Assembly (NCBI RefSeq): GCF_000313135.1
Contig: NW_004457712.1
Span: forward strand, 324,243 to 388,242
Reading direction: 5' to 3'
From: Acanthamoeba castellanii str. Neff
Lineage: Eukaryota; Discosea; Longamoebia; Acanthamoebidae
DNA: 64,000 nucleotides
Below are positions 44,301 through 55,836 of this stretch, piece by piece. Below the pieces are notes generated by a model. It made no database searches, was not told the origin of the DNA, and worked only from the letters and a program-made list of their open reading frames with translations. Made by a program: the position numbers and the translations under genes. Positions within the stretch are counted from its first letter, which is position 1, and each line of letters begins with the position of its first letter.

Positions 44301-44960
44301 TGCGATTGATCCCACACGTCACACCACCGACACGCACGAACAGGGTGGGTGCGTACCATGACGGCGGCGAGCTTGGACTTGGTGATCTTGGCAGCGTGGA
44401 AACGCTTGATGGCCACGATTTGGCCCGTGTTGACGTTGAGCGCCTTGTGCACGGTGCCAAAGCCGCCTCGGCCGATAAGCTTGCCCATACGCTGCAATCA
44501 CCACGAGCATTAGCAACGCTTCCTGCCCAGCATTTCGCCCCCGAGGCCGAAAGGATGAAAGCGACGGTTGCCGGGAGATGAGTGCCAAAATAAATAAATA
44601 AAAATAAAAATAAAAATAACAACAAACAAAACGAACAATATGAAACAATAAAGTAAACGAAAACATATTGACAGTAAAATAAATAATCTTTATATACACA
44701 AATAATAAAGAACGAATGGGGGGGGGGATTAAAAAGGTGCGTACGTATTGGCCGGCCATGAGGCCTTCGCACTCTTCTCCTTTACCGCCTGGCACCGAGA
44801 AGGAAGTCCTCCTTTCTCCTTGGCTGCGGGTCGACGATTTGGAAGAGGAAGAGCTGCTATCATCGTCATCTTCGTCGTCATCGTCTTCCTCGTGGCTTTC
44901 CATCTCCTTCTCAAGATCGTTGAGCCCCTTCATCTCGTCATCTTCGCTGGTTGCCGCCAT
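41366..44960 (-). CDS. STE-group protein kinase, Cdc7/MAP3K-epsilon (septation kinase) type
   Basis: From ATG 44960 an acidic leader ([16 protein letters not shown]) precedes the kinase domain. Motifs are [57 protein letters not shown] and GTPYW followed by [17 protein letters not shown]. Subdomains X-XI follow ([35 protein letters not shown]). The glycine loop and TDFGVAA context match fission-yeast Cdc7, plant MAP3K-epsilon and Dictyostelium SepA, which act in septation initiation. The C-terminal half is a long Arg/Glu/Lys coiled coil ([17 protein letters not shown]) plus a second coil region ([16 protein letters not shown]). The tail is Lys-rich. About 12 exons are present. The group assignment is firm; the pathway is inferred. 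Confidence 0.85.
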
Positions 44961-45291
44961 CGTTCCCCGACAGATAAAGATTGACGGAAGCGATCTTGGT
45001 TGATTAAATAAATTAAAGGATCGAGCTGCGTTGCCGAAGGAATCCAAATTGATTTTGATGCTCGTTGATCGAACAAGCACTACAGGTCCTGGCCCGATGG
45101 AGGAAAGCGGCTTGCAAGGTGGTGGTTGTGTTGGTTGTGGAAACAGCTCCGGCTCCAGTTCAAACGTTTAATTTTCGTAAACGTGCGCCATTGGGCCGAG
45201 ACAGACTTTGATGGCGTGCAGGCCAGCGTCGTTTAGATAGAAATGAATGTACAGAGAAGTGGAGAAGTGGTGGCTTGAGTGGTCGTCGGCT
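44961..45291. other. Intergenic: kinase promoter and 3' end of next gene
   Basis: Nothing coding is supported. Short AT-rich segment (TAAATAAATTAAAG-like, near 45004) upstream of the kinase start. Confidence 0.4.
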
Positions 45292-47329
45292 CTACATGGG
45301 GGCGAGTGGGGCGGCGGGAAGTGGAAGCACTGCGGCGTCCATGGCCGCCAACTCCCGGCGGGCGGCGGCGATGGTGGGGCCGTCCATGATATTGGCCAGG
45401 TCGATGCCGGGGATGGCGAACCCAGAACTGAACAGGTAGACCACGTAGATGTCGAGCGTGCGAAGCAGCTGCACGAATCCCATCTTGAAGTAGAACGCAC
45501 GCACAAGGAGATCGACCAGGTCAGTCGCTTGCTTGTACGCGTGCGAAACTCGGCGGTGTTGGGGGTACCTGTGCTTCGTGCAGGCTCTGCATGACCTGCG
45601 GCTGGATCTGCGCCCACTGGGCGGACTGGAAGACGCTCGGCATGCTGCGGACTCGACCTTCGGCCATGCGCGACGCCAGGCCGATGGAGCGCCAGACGCG
45701 GGCGTCGCCCTCCACCAAAGACCCGGCCCTCTCGCTCACCGTCTGCATCTCCTGCATACTCCTCTCGATCTTCTCGTGGGCTGTTGGGCCAAACAGAGGG
45801 TACACAGTGTGAGCTCAGCGAGCCAAGCACCAGAAGATGCCGGTCTGGCGTACCATCAGAGGCGTCCAATAGCGCTCCGCAGGTGAGGCCAGTGAGCATT
45901 CCACCACCGGCAATCGCCGTCAGCGTGGCTACAGTTCCGCCCACAAGCAGACCAGCTCCGCCCTGCAAAGCGCACATGTGGCGTGAGTCACCGCGGTACT
46001 TGTCGACCCGGGGCCTGAATCGTCGCGTACCGTGAGTACGACGCCGGCAGCGAGGGCTCCCAGTGCAGACACAGCAAAGAGGGACGAGCGTGAGTGAGCG
46101 CGACGCGCGCTCTTGGCGATCATCTCAGCATCTTGCATGAGACCGGCCATGAGCTGCTCCTGCCTCTGGGCGATCACATTCGCTTCCTGAGCCGCGCCAG
46201 TAGATACCTAGAATGGAACACCCAATTGTTAATTTATGCTGTTAATGTTACACAGTCGGCGCTCCAACAGTCCACAACGAAGGCCGTAACTACCTCGTTT
46301 AGGAGCTGGAGGTAGGCGTTCATGTTCTGGGCGTCTTGGAAGGCAGCGGCCGATTCGATTCCCTGGATGGCCACCAATACGGCTCGCACGCGTTCGCGCA
46401 GGGTGACTGCGGTCTACAAAACAGAGGGAAAGAGTGAGCACGAAGCGGAAAGGAGAGCCTAATGAGCTCACAGGAACCTGAGACGATGTCTGCAGAACGG
46501 AGGCGTAGTCTCTCGATCGAGCTCGCAGCGAGTCGAGGTGGGCGTTGTGCTTCTTCACGTCGGCAGCGATGCGGGACAGTTCGAGCCATCTACTGGTGAT
46601 CTTGCGATGGTTGCCAACGAGCACACTACCCACCGGTTTGTTCAAGCCTGCACACAGGTTCATCGCCACACAACAGACGAGCTCAGCACCCGTACTCATG
46701 CTGAGCAGTAGAAGAGAAAAGAATTAGAAATGAACCTTTCATCGGCACGACCGAGGCCAGGCGCTGTGTGAGGTGCACGAGTGCATCCCCGGCGAGGTCT
46801 TCGGCGCTCATGGGCGCAGTCACATCACCGCTGTCACGCCATTGCCTCACCCGCTCTTCTTCAGTCCTGGCGGGGGTAACTGCACGCCATGGTGAGAACA
46901 CCACAACGCGCTACAGAAAACACACAAAAAATAGATACCTGGAATAACCGTTTCGACTCCATCAGGTCCCACCATGGTCTCGGGCGCTGCTCTGGTGGTG
47001 GTGGTGGTCGTGGTGGCGGTCGAGACTTCGTCGTCCCTCGACCCGCCCCTGATCTCGCGGATGATCATTCCGCCCATGCCCACAAAGGACGTGGCGCGGG
47101 CCGGGAGTGACGGATCCACATCGCGCAGCCGCTTGGTGAGACGTCGCAGGCCGTTGCGATGCTTGAGGGCGGTCTCCGACACGGAATCCGGGATGGTGAT
47201 CGAACCGGACAAGCTCCGGCGCAGGCCAGCGGCAATGCCCTTGTTGCGCCTGGATGTCGGTGGCGCCTCACGAGGGAGAGGCAGGTCCAGTGGATTCACG
47301 TGTTGCTGTGTGGTGGTGCTGGCGCTCAT
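45292..47329 (-). CDS. Unrecognised helical membrane protein with a hydrophobic hairpin
   Basis: I do not recognise this family. ATG 47329 opens a Thr/Pro-rich leader. Several exons of amphipathic helix follow (ERVRQWRDSGDV; GDALVHLTQRLASVVPMK; SRWLELSRIAADVKKHNAHL; SAAAFQDAQNMNAYLQLLNE). Central exons encode LFAVSALGALAAGVVLTVR and GGAGLLVGGTVATLTAIAGG, two adjacent hydrophobic segments rich in Gly/Ala. A further helical exon follows (AHEKIERSMQEMQTVSERAG), and the end is partly hydrophobic (FVQLLRTLDIYVVYLFSSGF). Helices flanking a Gly/Ala hairpin are seen in apolipoprotein-L-like proteins, helical pore-formers and organelle-shaping proteins. None can be chosen here. About eight exons; stop at 45292. 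Confidence 0.6.
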
Positions 47330-48146
47330 GCTTGAGTGTGTTGAAGTTGAGAGTACGTGTGGTGGGTGTTGTGGTTTCTGAATGACAGTAGAGGCGGAAG
47401 GTGTGAGATAACTGAGGAACTCGGGGCCTTCAAGTCGTGTCGCCCAAGAAGTCGGGGTGAACGAAGACGATTCCCAGTACGAGAGAGCGAAGGTGACACC
47501 GCCTGCCCACAGATCCTCGAGAAATCCACTCCGCTCGCGGCGGCCAGGAATGGTCGAGAAGGACTCGATCTGCAGATTCGGCCAGAGCTCCAAGGACCAA
47601 GCTCGGTGGGTGAGCTTGATGGACGTGCTGCGGGAAAGGACAGAGGGAAAAGAAAAGAAAAAAAGAAAAGAAAAGGAAGACAAAAGATATCCACTAACGA
47701 TGAATGCAGTGCGGCACGTTCGGCCGGCGCTAGGTCCGTTGCCCCCACGCTGTCTCCTCGGTGCTGTGCGTGGCGGTTCCGGCTATGGTACAACTTCGCT
47801 GCGCACACATTCGCGCTTGATCTCGTTTTCGCTAAGAATGTCGGTGGGGGGGGGGCAGCGGAGACCTTGCGCCCAAGTCTTCCCTTTGGTAGTTCAGTTC
47901 TCGTTTTCCTGCGCAGTTCGACGCCCTTCGCCAGGTATTGCCTCCTTCGGCGACCTTTGCTCGGCTAAGTTGAACAAAACAGAAAGGAGTGCTCACACGC
48001 ACAGCATAGGAGGAATCTCCGCCTCAGTGCCGCGTCCTGGGGTGAGGACTCTACCAGCAGGTACATCCTCGCCAAACATGCTCGCTTGCTCTCTGTCGTC
48101 GCAAGACCTGATCGCGATGACGATGTTGGGTTGGCAATGCTCGCAG
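47330..48146. other. Intergenic: divergent region before MORN gene
   Basis: No gene is firmly supported. There is a purine tract (AAAAGAAAAG-type) at about 47640-47690, and an unassigned 5' exon of the MORN gene must lie somewhere in the 3' half. An open frame at 47457-48164 lacks domain-like sequence. Confidence 0.4.
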
Positions 48147-48933
48147 GAAGCACCACCTGGCTGATGGCAGTACGTACGAAGGCGGATGGGAGAACGGTAA
48201 GCAGCATGGCCGCGGGAAGCAGGTCTTTGCAGACCGGTCCTTATATGAGGGTGAGTTCGTGGAGGGCGTATTCGAGGGCGAGGGCAAGATGACGTTCGAT
48301 GACGGTACCGTACTCGAGGGCACATGGCAAAGCGGCAGCATGGTGAAAGGCAAGCAAACGCGCGTGGAAGACGGCCTGCTCTACGTTGGCGACTTCAAGG
48401 ATTCCCTCTTCCACGGTCACGGCATGGCCAAGAGCAGCGACCAGCTGTACGAGGGCGAGTGGCGCAACGGCGAGCCGTGCGGGCGAGGCCTGCTCAAGGA
48501 CTCGCTAAATGGCATCGTCTACGAGGGCGAGATGATGGGCGGCCGACCGCACGGCCGCGGCAAGGAGACCAACTCGCGCAAGGGCCACGTCTACGAGGGC
48601 GACCTCCGATACGGCATGAAGGAGGGCCACGGCCGGCTGACCTATACCAACGGGAGCGTCTACGAGGGCCAGTTCCAGAACGACGTCCCCGAGGGCCGCG
48701 GCAAGTTCACGCGGGCCAACGGCGACACCTACGAGGGCGAGTGGCGACGGGGCAAGCAGTGGGGCAAGGGCCGCCTCGTGAGCGAGAACGGAATGAAGGC
48801 GCACGAGGGCCACTGGAGCGATGGCGTGCTTCACGGCGAGGGCAAGGAGATCTCCCTCTCCGATGGTACAATCCTGCGCGAAGGTGTATGGGAGAAGGGC
48901 AAGTTCACTCTCCCTCCCGTCATCGCGTTGTAG
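48147..48933 (+). CDS. MORN-repeat protein (5' end unresolved)
   Basis: Nearly the whole protein is MORN repeats of about 23 residues (YEGEW..G..HGRG pattern), about ten in all. Examples are GSTYEGGWENGKQHGRG, SLYEGEFVEGVFEGEGK, QLYEGEWRNGEPCGRG and DTYEGEWRRGKQWGKG. MORN proteins usually bind membranes or act as scaffolds. The repeat frame is open from an acceptor-like CGCAG at 48142-48146 to the stop at 48933. A TGA at 48118 blocks it upstream and no in-frame ATG precedes the first repeats. A short upstream coding exon is therefore expected; ATG choices around 48080-48125 exist but I could not prove one. The next gene starts only 73 bp after the stop. Confidence 0.8.
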
Positions 48934-49006
48934 CGTGCGCAACACAACACCACAGAACACAAGAAAAGAAAAGGAAAAGTTGAAAAAGAAATCAAAACAA
49001 GTGGAG

Positions 49007-49697
49007 ATGAAGGGGACGCTGCCCGAGGTCTCTGGTGCGGCCACCAAAGGGATGAATCCTTTGGTGGGCGATAAGGCGAACACACAAGGCTCGTTGGCGC
49101 CCACAGTCGACAATGCGGCGAGTGTTCTGGCAAAGCAAAAGCACAAGTGGGCGGTGGCGGGGTGTATCGCAGTGTGCTTCCTTGGTTGGGGCCTGGCCAC
49201 ATTCATCATGGGCTATGTCGGCCAGCGTGCCTCCTTTCGGGCCTCCCTCCTCTACAACACTATGTACCCCCCCCCTCTTTCCCTCCCTCTCTTTGCAACA
49301 CTAACGTCTTGCTGGCGCGGTTGGGTGCTAGGGGGTTCCTTCTCTGTACATTGCCGTTCCTACCTCAACAGCAGTTCCGAACGTTCACGCGCAACCACTT
49401 GCTGTGTATCGTGTCCGGCCTGATGTTCACGTGGGCGGACGTGGGCTTCTTCAAGGTACGCTTTCATGATGCTGGACTTGAGGCCCTAATGCGCGCTTTC
49501 TCACTCTTGGCCACCAGCTATCGAGCATGGGGATGAGCGTGAGCGTGCTGGGACCTGTGACAGCTCTCTACATCATCGTACCCGCCGTGCTGGGCGTGCT
49601 GTGTCTGGGCGAAACCTTCACTCTGCGCAAGGTGGTGGGCCTGGTTCTGGCGGTGTCCGCTATCTGCCTCCTCGCCAGCGACGAGGGCGCAGCCTGA
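49007..49697 (+). CDS. Small DMT/EamA-like multi-pass membrane protein
   Basis: Three exons, about 190-200 aa. After a polar N-terminus (ATG 49007) the first helix is WAVAGCIAVCFLGWGLATFI. A second exon supplies HLLCIVSGLMFTWADVGFF. The last exon supplies two helices, SVLGPVTALYIIVPAVLGV and VVGLVLAVSAICLLAS, joined by LCLGETFTLRK. This loop-helix pair is the typical end of drug/metabolite transporter (EamA) domains. With four or five helices it equals about half of a usual ten-helix DMT, so it may work as a dimer. The substrate is unknown. The gap to the MORN gene is 73 bp on the same strand. Confidence 0.65.
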
Positions 49698-50147
49698 AAC
49701 CCACCTCCAACGCGCACGCTCCCCATTTTGTTGTTCGTGACCGAGAACTCATTGTATAGAGCTGGAGCGGTGAAACACTAGCCAACCGCTGCAAGGCGGG
49801 AGTGAAGCAACTTGCCTCGATGTGTACCTCTCGCTGGGCCGTAACCGACCAAATTTGTCGACGCAGCCCATAACAGGAAAGCAGCCGTTGAACCGTCAAG
49901 CCAAGAAGAACGACTACCGGGGGCAATACAGAGGGAAGAGAAGACGAAGGAGTGGAGATCAAACGAAAGAGAGGCTCTACGTTTACTTGGCTGGTCGCGC
50001 GTTGGGTCGGCGTCAGAGTTGTGGGACTTCAATCCTGCGGTAAAAGGTGGATGAATGCTCAACGGCAGATTGATTGTCTGAGCTAGAGGAAGGACGTCGA
50101 AGGAGCCGAGTATAGCAGAGCAGGAAAAGGAGAAGGAGGAGGAAATA
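49698..50147. other. Intergenic: DMT 3' end and RasGAP promoter
   Basis: I see no gene. The 3' part is purine-rich (GGAAAAGGAGAAGGAGGAGG-like) just before the RasGAP start codon. Confidence 0.4.
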
Positions 50148-53100
50148 ATGGAATTCTCACATTCCGCCGGCAGCGGTATCTTTTCGTTTGATCGACCCGT
50201 CCATGGATCGCGCGAGCGATGCTCTACGTGGGTCTTCGGCACCCCCACGCCCCAGCAAGTGGAAGAGAAATTCAACACAATGCGACCAGAGGACGCATAC
50301 ACGAAACTGGAAGAGGTAAGTGCTTGTTTCATCGTTGAATTGCATGGCTAGCTCAGCAGAGATCTCTAAATTAACTCTCGATTTAATGCACAGCTAATCT
50401 TGGAAGAAAAATATGACTTATTGTTGGTTGCGATGGAGGCTGTCCGACATCTTGAGGATAATGATGTATTGGTATTTACCTCCTTCGCTCGGTGCAGCTG
50501 CCGATTTCCCCCACGCTAACTTTTACCGCAACAGATACAAGCGGTGGTGTCAATAAGTGAAGCACACAACCGCATCTATGCTCTGCTGCGGCAGGCCATC
50601 CACCAGGAGGTGACCAATTTTACAGGTAGCTGCTGCATCGCACCCCTCGCATGTCGTGCCTTTCGCTAACCACTTGCGTTCAACACCAAAGCCAAAGCGA
50701 TGTTTCTTCTCTCCAGCACTTCCCTCTCTTCGGAGACCGACAAGCTCTCCATCTCTGCGTTCTTCCGAGAAGGGAGCACTGCCACGTATCTTCTGTCATC
50801 GTGGATGTTCCGGTAAGTGCCTCCTTCATCAACACGCTGACGGTTCTTGGTCTAACGCTAAGATCTTCATCTTTCTTCTCCTTAGGGAGGGTGAGCCGTA
50901 TCTACAGCGCACGCTGTACCCCTTTGTGTCTAATATTTGTAAAAACGAGGTGTGCTTCGAGATGGACCCGCATCGGGAAACGAATCCCGCGAAGGTGGAG
51001 TCCAATCTCTCCCGGCTACTGTGTACAGCCAAGCAAGTGGTGGATCACATCTGCTGCTCGCTTAACTCCATCCCAAAGTACCGTCATTCCCACTCTACAC
51101 CTGATCCCTGCAGCAACAGACTCACTCTCGTTTCGTCACCAGCATATTGCGGCGTATTTTTTGCTTCCTGGGCTCCGAGATCAAGCAGCGGTTCCCAGAG
51201 GAGGTCAACATGGTGCTCAGCGGATTCTTCTTCCTTCGCTTTTTGTGTCCGGCGCTCGTGACCCCCAACTTCTACGGCATTTGCAAGGGTATATCTCATC
51301 TCTGCCTCATTCTTGTGTGTAGTCATCCGCTCAACGTATGCTTGGTCCCTACAGAACAACCGTCTCCTATCGCCAGCCGTTCCTTAATTTTGCTATCCAA
51401 GTTACTCCAGACAGTGTCAACGGGAGCCGAGTTTGGCGTGAAGGAGGTACTTCGAGACCAACATTCATCATGTACGAGTCCAATGCTGGTGCTGATTCTC
51501 TTTGATTCACAGGAGTACCTTTCTATACCCGCCCTAAATAACTTCGTTGCGGCGTACACACCGAGCCTGAACAGATTCTTCGCCCTCCTTGTGGTACATC
51601 TCCCGTCCTACTTCACTCAAAAGCGTCCTACCCCGTCACTCACCGACATGGTGTCACAGGAGGAGGATCTCCTAGTCCCCATCCCCGTCCCAAACACCAA
51701 GGTGCTTGGTTCCAACGGGCTCACCAATGGAACGGATTCCAGTTGGATGTACAACAGCGGTAATTCGACGCTGAACCCCAAGTACCATGCAACAGACAAT
51801 AACGGGCTGTACGTATTGAACCTAGGTCTTGATAGCTCATTTGTTCTTGCTGACCTTTCCTCTTGACCCAGCAACGGCACTACGCAACAGGGAAGCTCTT
51901 CTGCTCCAAGCCCGAGTCCGGCTGCGATCTTCGCCGGCGGTTCGCCTAGAAGGAGCCGCGCTCTGACGCAGCTCTCGCTCTACTTTGATCGCTCCAGTCC
52001 TCCTGCGGCTTCAAGCATCTCGCCCTCGGCTGTCACTCCATCGCCGCTTGCTCAAGTGGTGCATTCGAACTCACTCAGCTTTCCCGCGGTCTCTGCGGAC
52101 CCACCGCCGCTGTTACACGCCCAGTCGCAGGGCCACCTCTCCACGCCATTGCCCCTCAGTACACACCACCACGGTCTACAGAGCGTATGTTCACCGCCCC
52201 AGCACGTGCACGCGATTAGCGATTCTCTATGCTGACATCGACCTTTTTTCTGGTATAACAGCCCGCAGCAGTTGCAATCACAGCTGCCGCTGTCGTGCAG
52301 CAGTCCCGACAGTCCTCGTCGCCCTCGTCTATTAAGAGATCGCGGGTGCTCAACAACTTCAAGGTACTGCGATCCCTGGATAACCGTACACCGCACATCT
52401 CACACCGCTTTGTATCCCTAGGTGGGCTCAATGCGGGGCAGTAAGACCAAAAAGAGCGCTCCCATGCTTCCTTCCTCTTCGCCCACCGTTCCCGAGCAGG
52501 ACTTCAACTCCACTCATACCAACGTCGCAGCCATTCGCATCATTCGGTACCCCATCAGTTGGTGCAACTGTGCGGGATGAACGACAAAACACTGACCTTG
52601 CGTATGACAGGGAGCTGGCCGGCGAGGTGGTAGACCTGCGGGCTCAGCTGAGCGAGGCGGAGAGCCAGCGTCGGCTGCTAAAGCTCAAGAACGAGCGTAT
52701 GGGAGAGCGCCTGCGCAGGCTCAACACCGAGACGGACACCGAACATGAGGAACGCGAACGCGTCGGCCAGCACACGGAGACCGAGACCGAGGAGGAAATG
52801 CGCGACAGCGGGCTCAGCACCAAGGAGGCCAGCGAGAAAGAGGTCCTGGACGCGATCGCCTGCGGGGCTAGCAGCGAGGAGGTGCTCGTGGTCATCAGCA
52901 GTCGGGCCAACCCCATGCTGCTCATCACCGAGGAGCGGAACGCTCAGCGAAGCATGAAGATGCACAAGCGAAAGCCGAAGCGCAAGGAGGACAAGGCGGC
53001 CAACGGAGGTGGCACGACCAAGAAGTGCGGCACGCTCAAGAAGAAGCGGAAACTGGGCTACCAGGGCGATGGCAGCGGTGCCGACAGCACCTACCGAGGA

Positions 53101-55726
53101 TGACGGGGTCGGGACGTGGCCAAGGAGAAGGACGAGCGCGAGCAGCGAGAAAAGGACAACGACAAGGAGCGACAGCAGCAGCTACAAGAGAAGAAGGAGC
53201 GAGACGAGCGCCAACAGAGGGAGAAGCAGCGGGGGAAGAAAGAGAGCGACGCTCGCGAGAAGCGGGAGACGGACGAGAGGGAGCGGAAGGAACTGGTCGA
53301 AAGGCGCCAGGGGAAGAAGGAGGCCAAGCAATCGAAGAGGATCGGTACGATCAGTAGCGGCAGCACCATCAGCATCAGCAGCAACAACAAGAGCAACGAT
53401 GCCACCGGTTCCTTCATATCGCCGCTCTACGGCGACGCGGGTCTGACGGCGATGATGCTGACAATCGAAGAGGAGCCGATTGAGGAGCGGAAACAAGGGA
53501 CGGCAACGAAGAATGATGGAAAGGACGAGTCGAAAGAAGTGAAGGCGAAGAAGGTGAAGAAGGCGAAGAAGAAGGAAAAGAAGGAAAAGGAGAAAGGCGA
53601 GAAGGGCCACCGACGGAAGAAGAGCAGCGAAGAGGAAAGCACGACAACGAACGACGAGAAGTCAATCAGGAAGAAGAACAAGAAGAATATCAAGGCGGCC
53701 AAGAAGGGGTCCAGTGTGAAGAATGAAACCGAAAGCGAAGAGGACCACAAGGAGAAGCGGAGGAGCAAGAAGAAGAAGAACAAGAAGGAGGGAGAAGCAA
53801 TGCCGACGGAAACGACAGCTACGACTACCACCCAGTCTACGGACTCTCCGGCCGCACAGGCGCCACCAGCGGTCAAGGAGAAGCGAAAGAAGGTCAGGAA
53901 GGAGCGAAGGGAGAAACGACACCCCCGGCACCGCCGTTCCGCCGAGTACCAACGGGATCAGCCTCACCAGGACCCCAATCATCGCTGGCACAACGGTGTG
54001 TCCCCGTACGGTGCCACGCTGGACCCTGCCCAAGCCCGTACGGCCCTGCAGATGTTGCGGTCGCAGCCAGCCCAGCCGCCGCCGCCGCAGCTGCGGCACC
54101 AGCACACCTTCCTGCTGTCGGCCCAACATCGACAAGAGAGGGAAGTGGCAGAGGCAGCGAAGAATGCGGCTCTGAGATCGGCACCGGCCGTAGGCGACCA
54201 GCCTCGGTCTCAGCAGCGGCTGTCGTACAAGCAGAAGCAACAGCAGGACGGGGCCAGCAGACGTCAGTCGTCCGATCCGCTCGCGCCGCAAGCGACGAAC
54301 GAAACGGGCAGTGGAACGGCCGCGACAGCGCAGACAACGACAGAGAAGAGGGAGGAGAGTGTAAAGGGAAGTGTAAAAGACGAGACGAAGGCGAGAGGGA
54401 AGGCGGGCAGCCAGGACATCAGGAAGTCGTCCACGGACGACACCACGAACGAGACGGCGGCGACTTCGACGACGACCACGACGCCAACCGTTCCGTCGAC
54501 GCTGAAGACCCTATCAGCGGGAGGGCCACCACCGCTGGGTGGGCGAAGGCTGAGCTTTGGCGGCAGTCGATCGGAGGTGTCTAAGGGCAAGGGTCCGATC
54601 GTGCCGTCGGACGAGAACGCGGCGCTCGAGGAGTTCAAGCGGAAGCAGAAGGAGCTGGCCGCCCGTCGGAGGCGTAACTCGGTGATGTTGAACGGACCGC
54701 ACGCGGCCGTCCAGTGGCTGCAGGAGCTCTACGGCGAGGACAACTTTGCGGACGCCGAACCCCTGTCCGATGAGTACGAATCTCTCCCCTTTCCCTCTCC
54801 TCTCACACTCCCTGTGGCTGACGTGCTCTTATGAACAGGGCGGGTGTATCGGCGCCGCGGTACTACACTCGGTCGAGGGCGCAGACGTTGGACGACATCT
54901 TCGCCCCATTCGTCACGCCGGCGATTGTGGAGGAGGTACCACTTTCGGCCTTGCGATGTCAGTCAGCGATCTTCGTTTTTTTCTAACGCACGGCCAGGAG
55001 GAAGAGTCGCAGACGAGTCGCACCGTGTCCGAGCTGAAGCGGAAGTTCACCGAATCGGGCTCCACCGTGTTACCCGATCGACGGCCTTCGTCGCCGACCT
55101 CTACCCGCGATGCCAAGCTGCCCCACAGGTCGGCCGGTATGACCCAAAGCACCGGCGGACTATCGATCCAGTCCGACAAGGCCGCCGTGCGGAAGGGTTT
55201 GACCCCATCGGTCTCGGTCGACTCAACACCAACAGCCAGCAGGCTCAGTCCGCAGCACCGCAACGGCCATCAGATGGTGAAGCGATCGCTTTCGTCGGAG
55301 CGGGAGAGTCTATCGGCCCAGCTGGACCCTCCACGGATGCCGTCGTGGCTGAACTCCAGCGGCACTGAGAACTTCAGCACGCGGCGCAGTCAGCGGTGTT
55401 CGCTCATCTTTACCACACCACCCGGCTCTCCAGCACCATCAACACCCTCCTCGCAATCGCTCGCCGCGCTGCGACCAGTGTCACCGCCGGACAACGCCGC
55501 CGCCACCACCAACGGCGTCGCGTCCAGGAAGACCGTGGTCGTCACCCCGCCCGCGACACCAGGCTCGGCTCAGACCACGAACGAACTGCAGCACGTATTC
55601 GAGAGCATCATGATCAAGCGGCGTGGCGGAAGCCTGCGCAGCACGGCCGGGCAGGTGCAGAAGTTCATCGGCGTGGGCTCCCTGCGCGGGGGTCCTACCA
55701 ACACGACCACCAAGACCAAGGAGTGA
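50148..55726 (+). CDS. RasGAP-domain protein with long charged tail (in-frame stop at 53101)
   Basis: A GTPase-activating protein that would switch Ras off. The RasGAP fold occupies exons to about 51600. The arginine-finger region reads ISAFFREGSTATYLL, then EGEPYLQRTLYPFVSNI. The signature is VLSGFFFLRFLCPALVTP, followed by SRSLILLSKLLQTVSTGAEF. The rest is low complexity with a coiled coil (LRAQLSEAESQRRLLKLKNE) and Lys-rich segments. At 53101-53103 an in-frame TGA ends one reading (STYRG-stop). The same frame continues at once with a charged helix (VAKEKDEREQREKDNDKE) but has no ATG until about 53449. I therefore treat it as one gene with a likely assembly error. The alternative is two genes, 50148-53103 and about 53449-55726. 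The tail has Ser/Pro/Thr-rich regions and ends GGPTNTTTKTKE. Confidence 0.7.
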
Positions 55727-55836
55727 AGATAGCGTGTTTAAATTCCACAAATTGATAGGTTGGGCAAAAGTGTATGAAAAGCGGCCAATCGACGTTTTTC
55801 TGTACAGCGCTTGGCCTACAAGGTGGTGTAGGGTTA

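Noticed and set aside
47457..48164. 235-codon plus-strand open frame before the MORN gene
   Set aside because: No domain-like sequence, mixed composition including a Lys-rich stretch from a purine tract, and it is antisense to an unknown leader.
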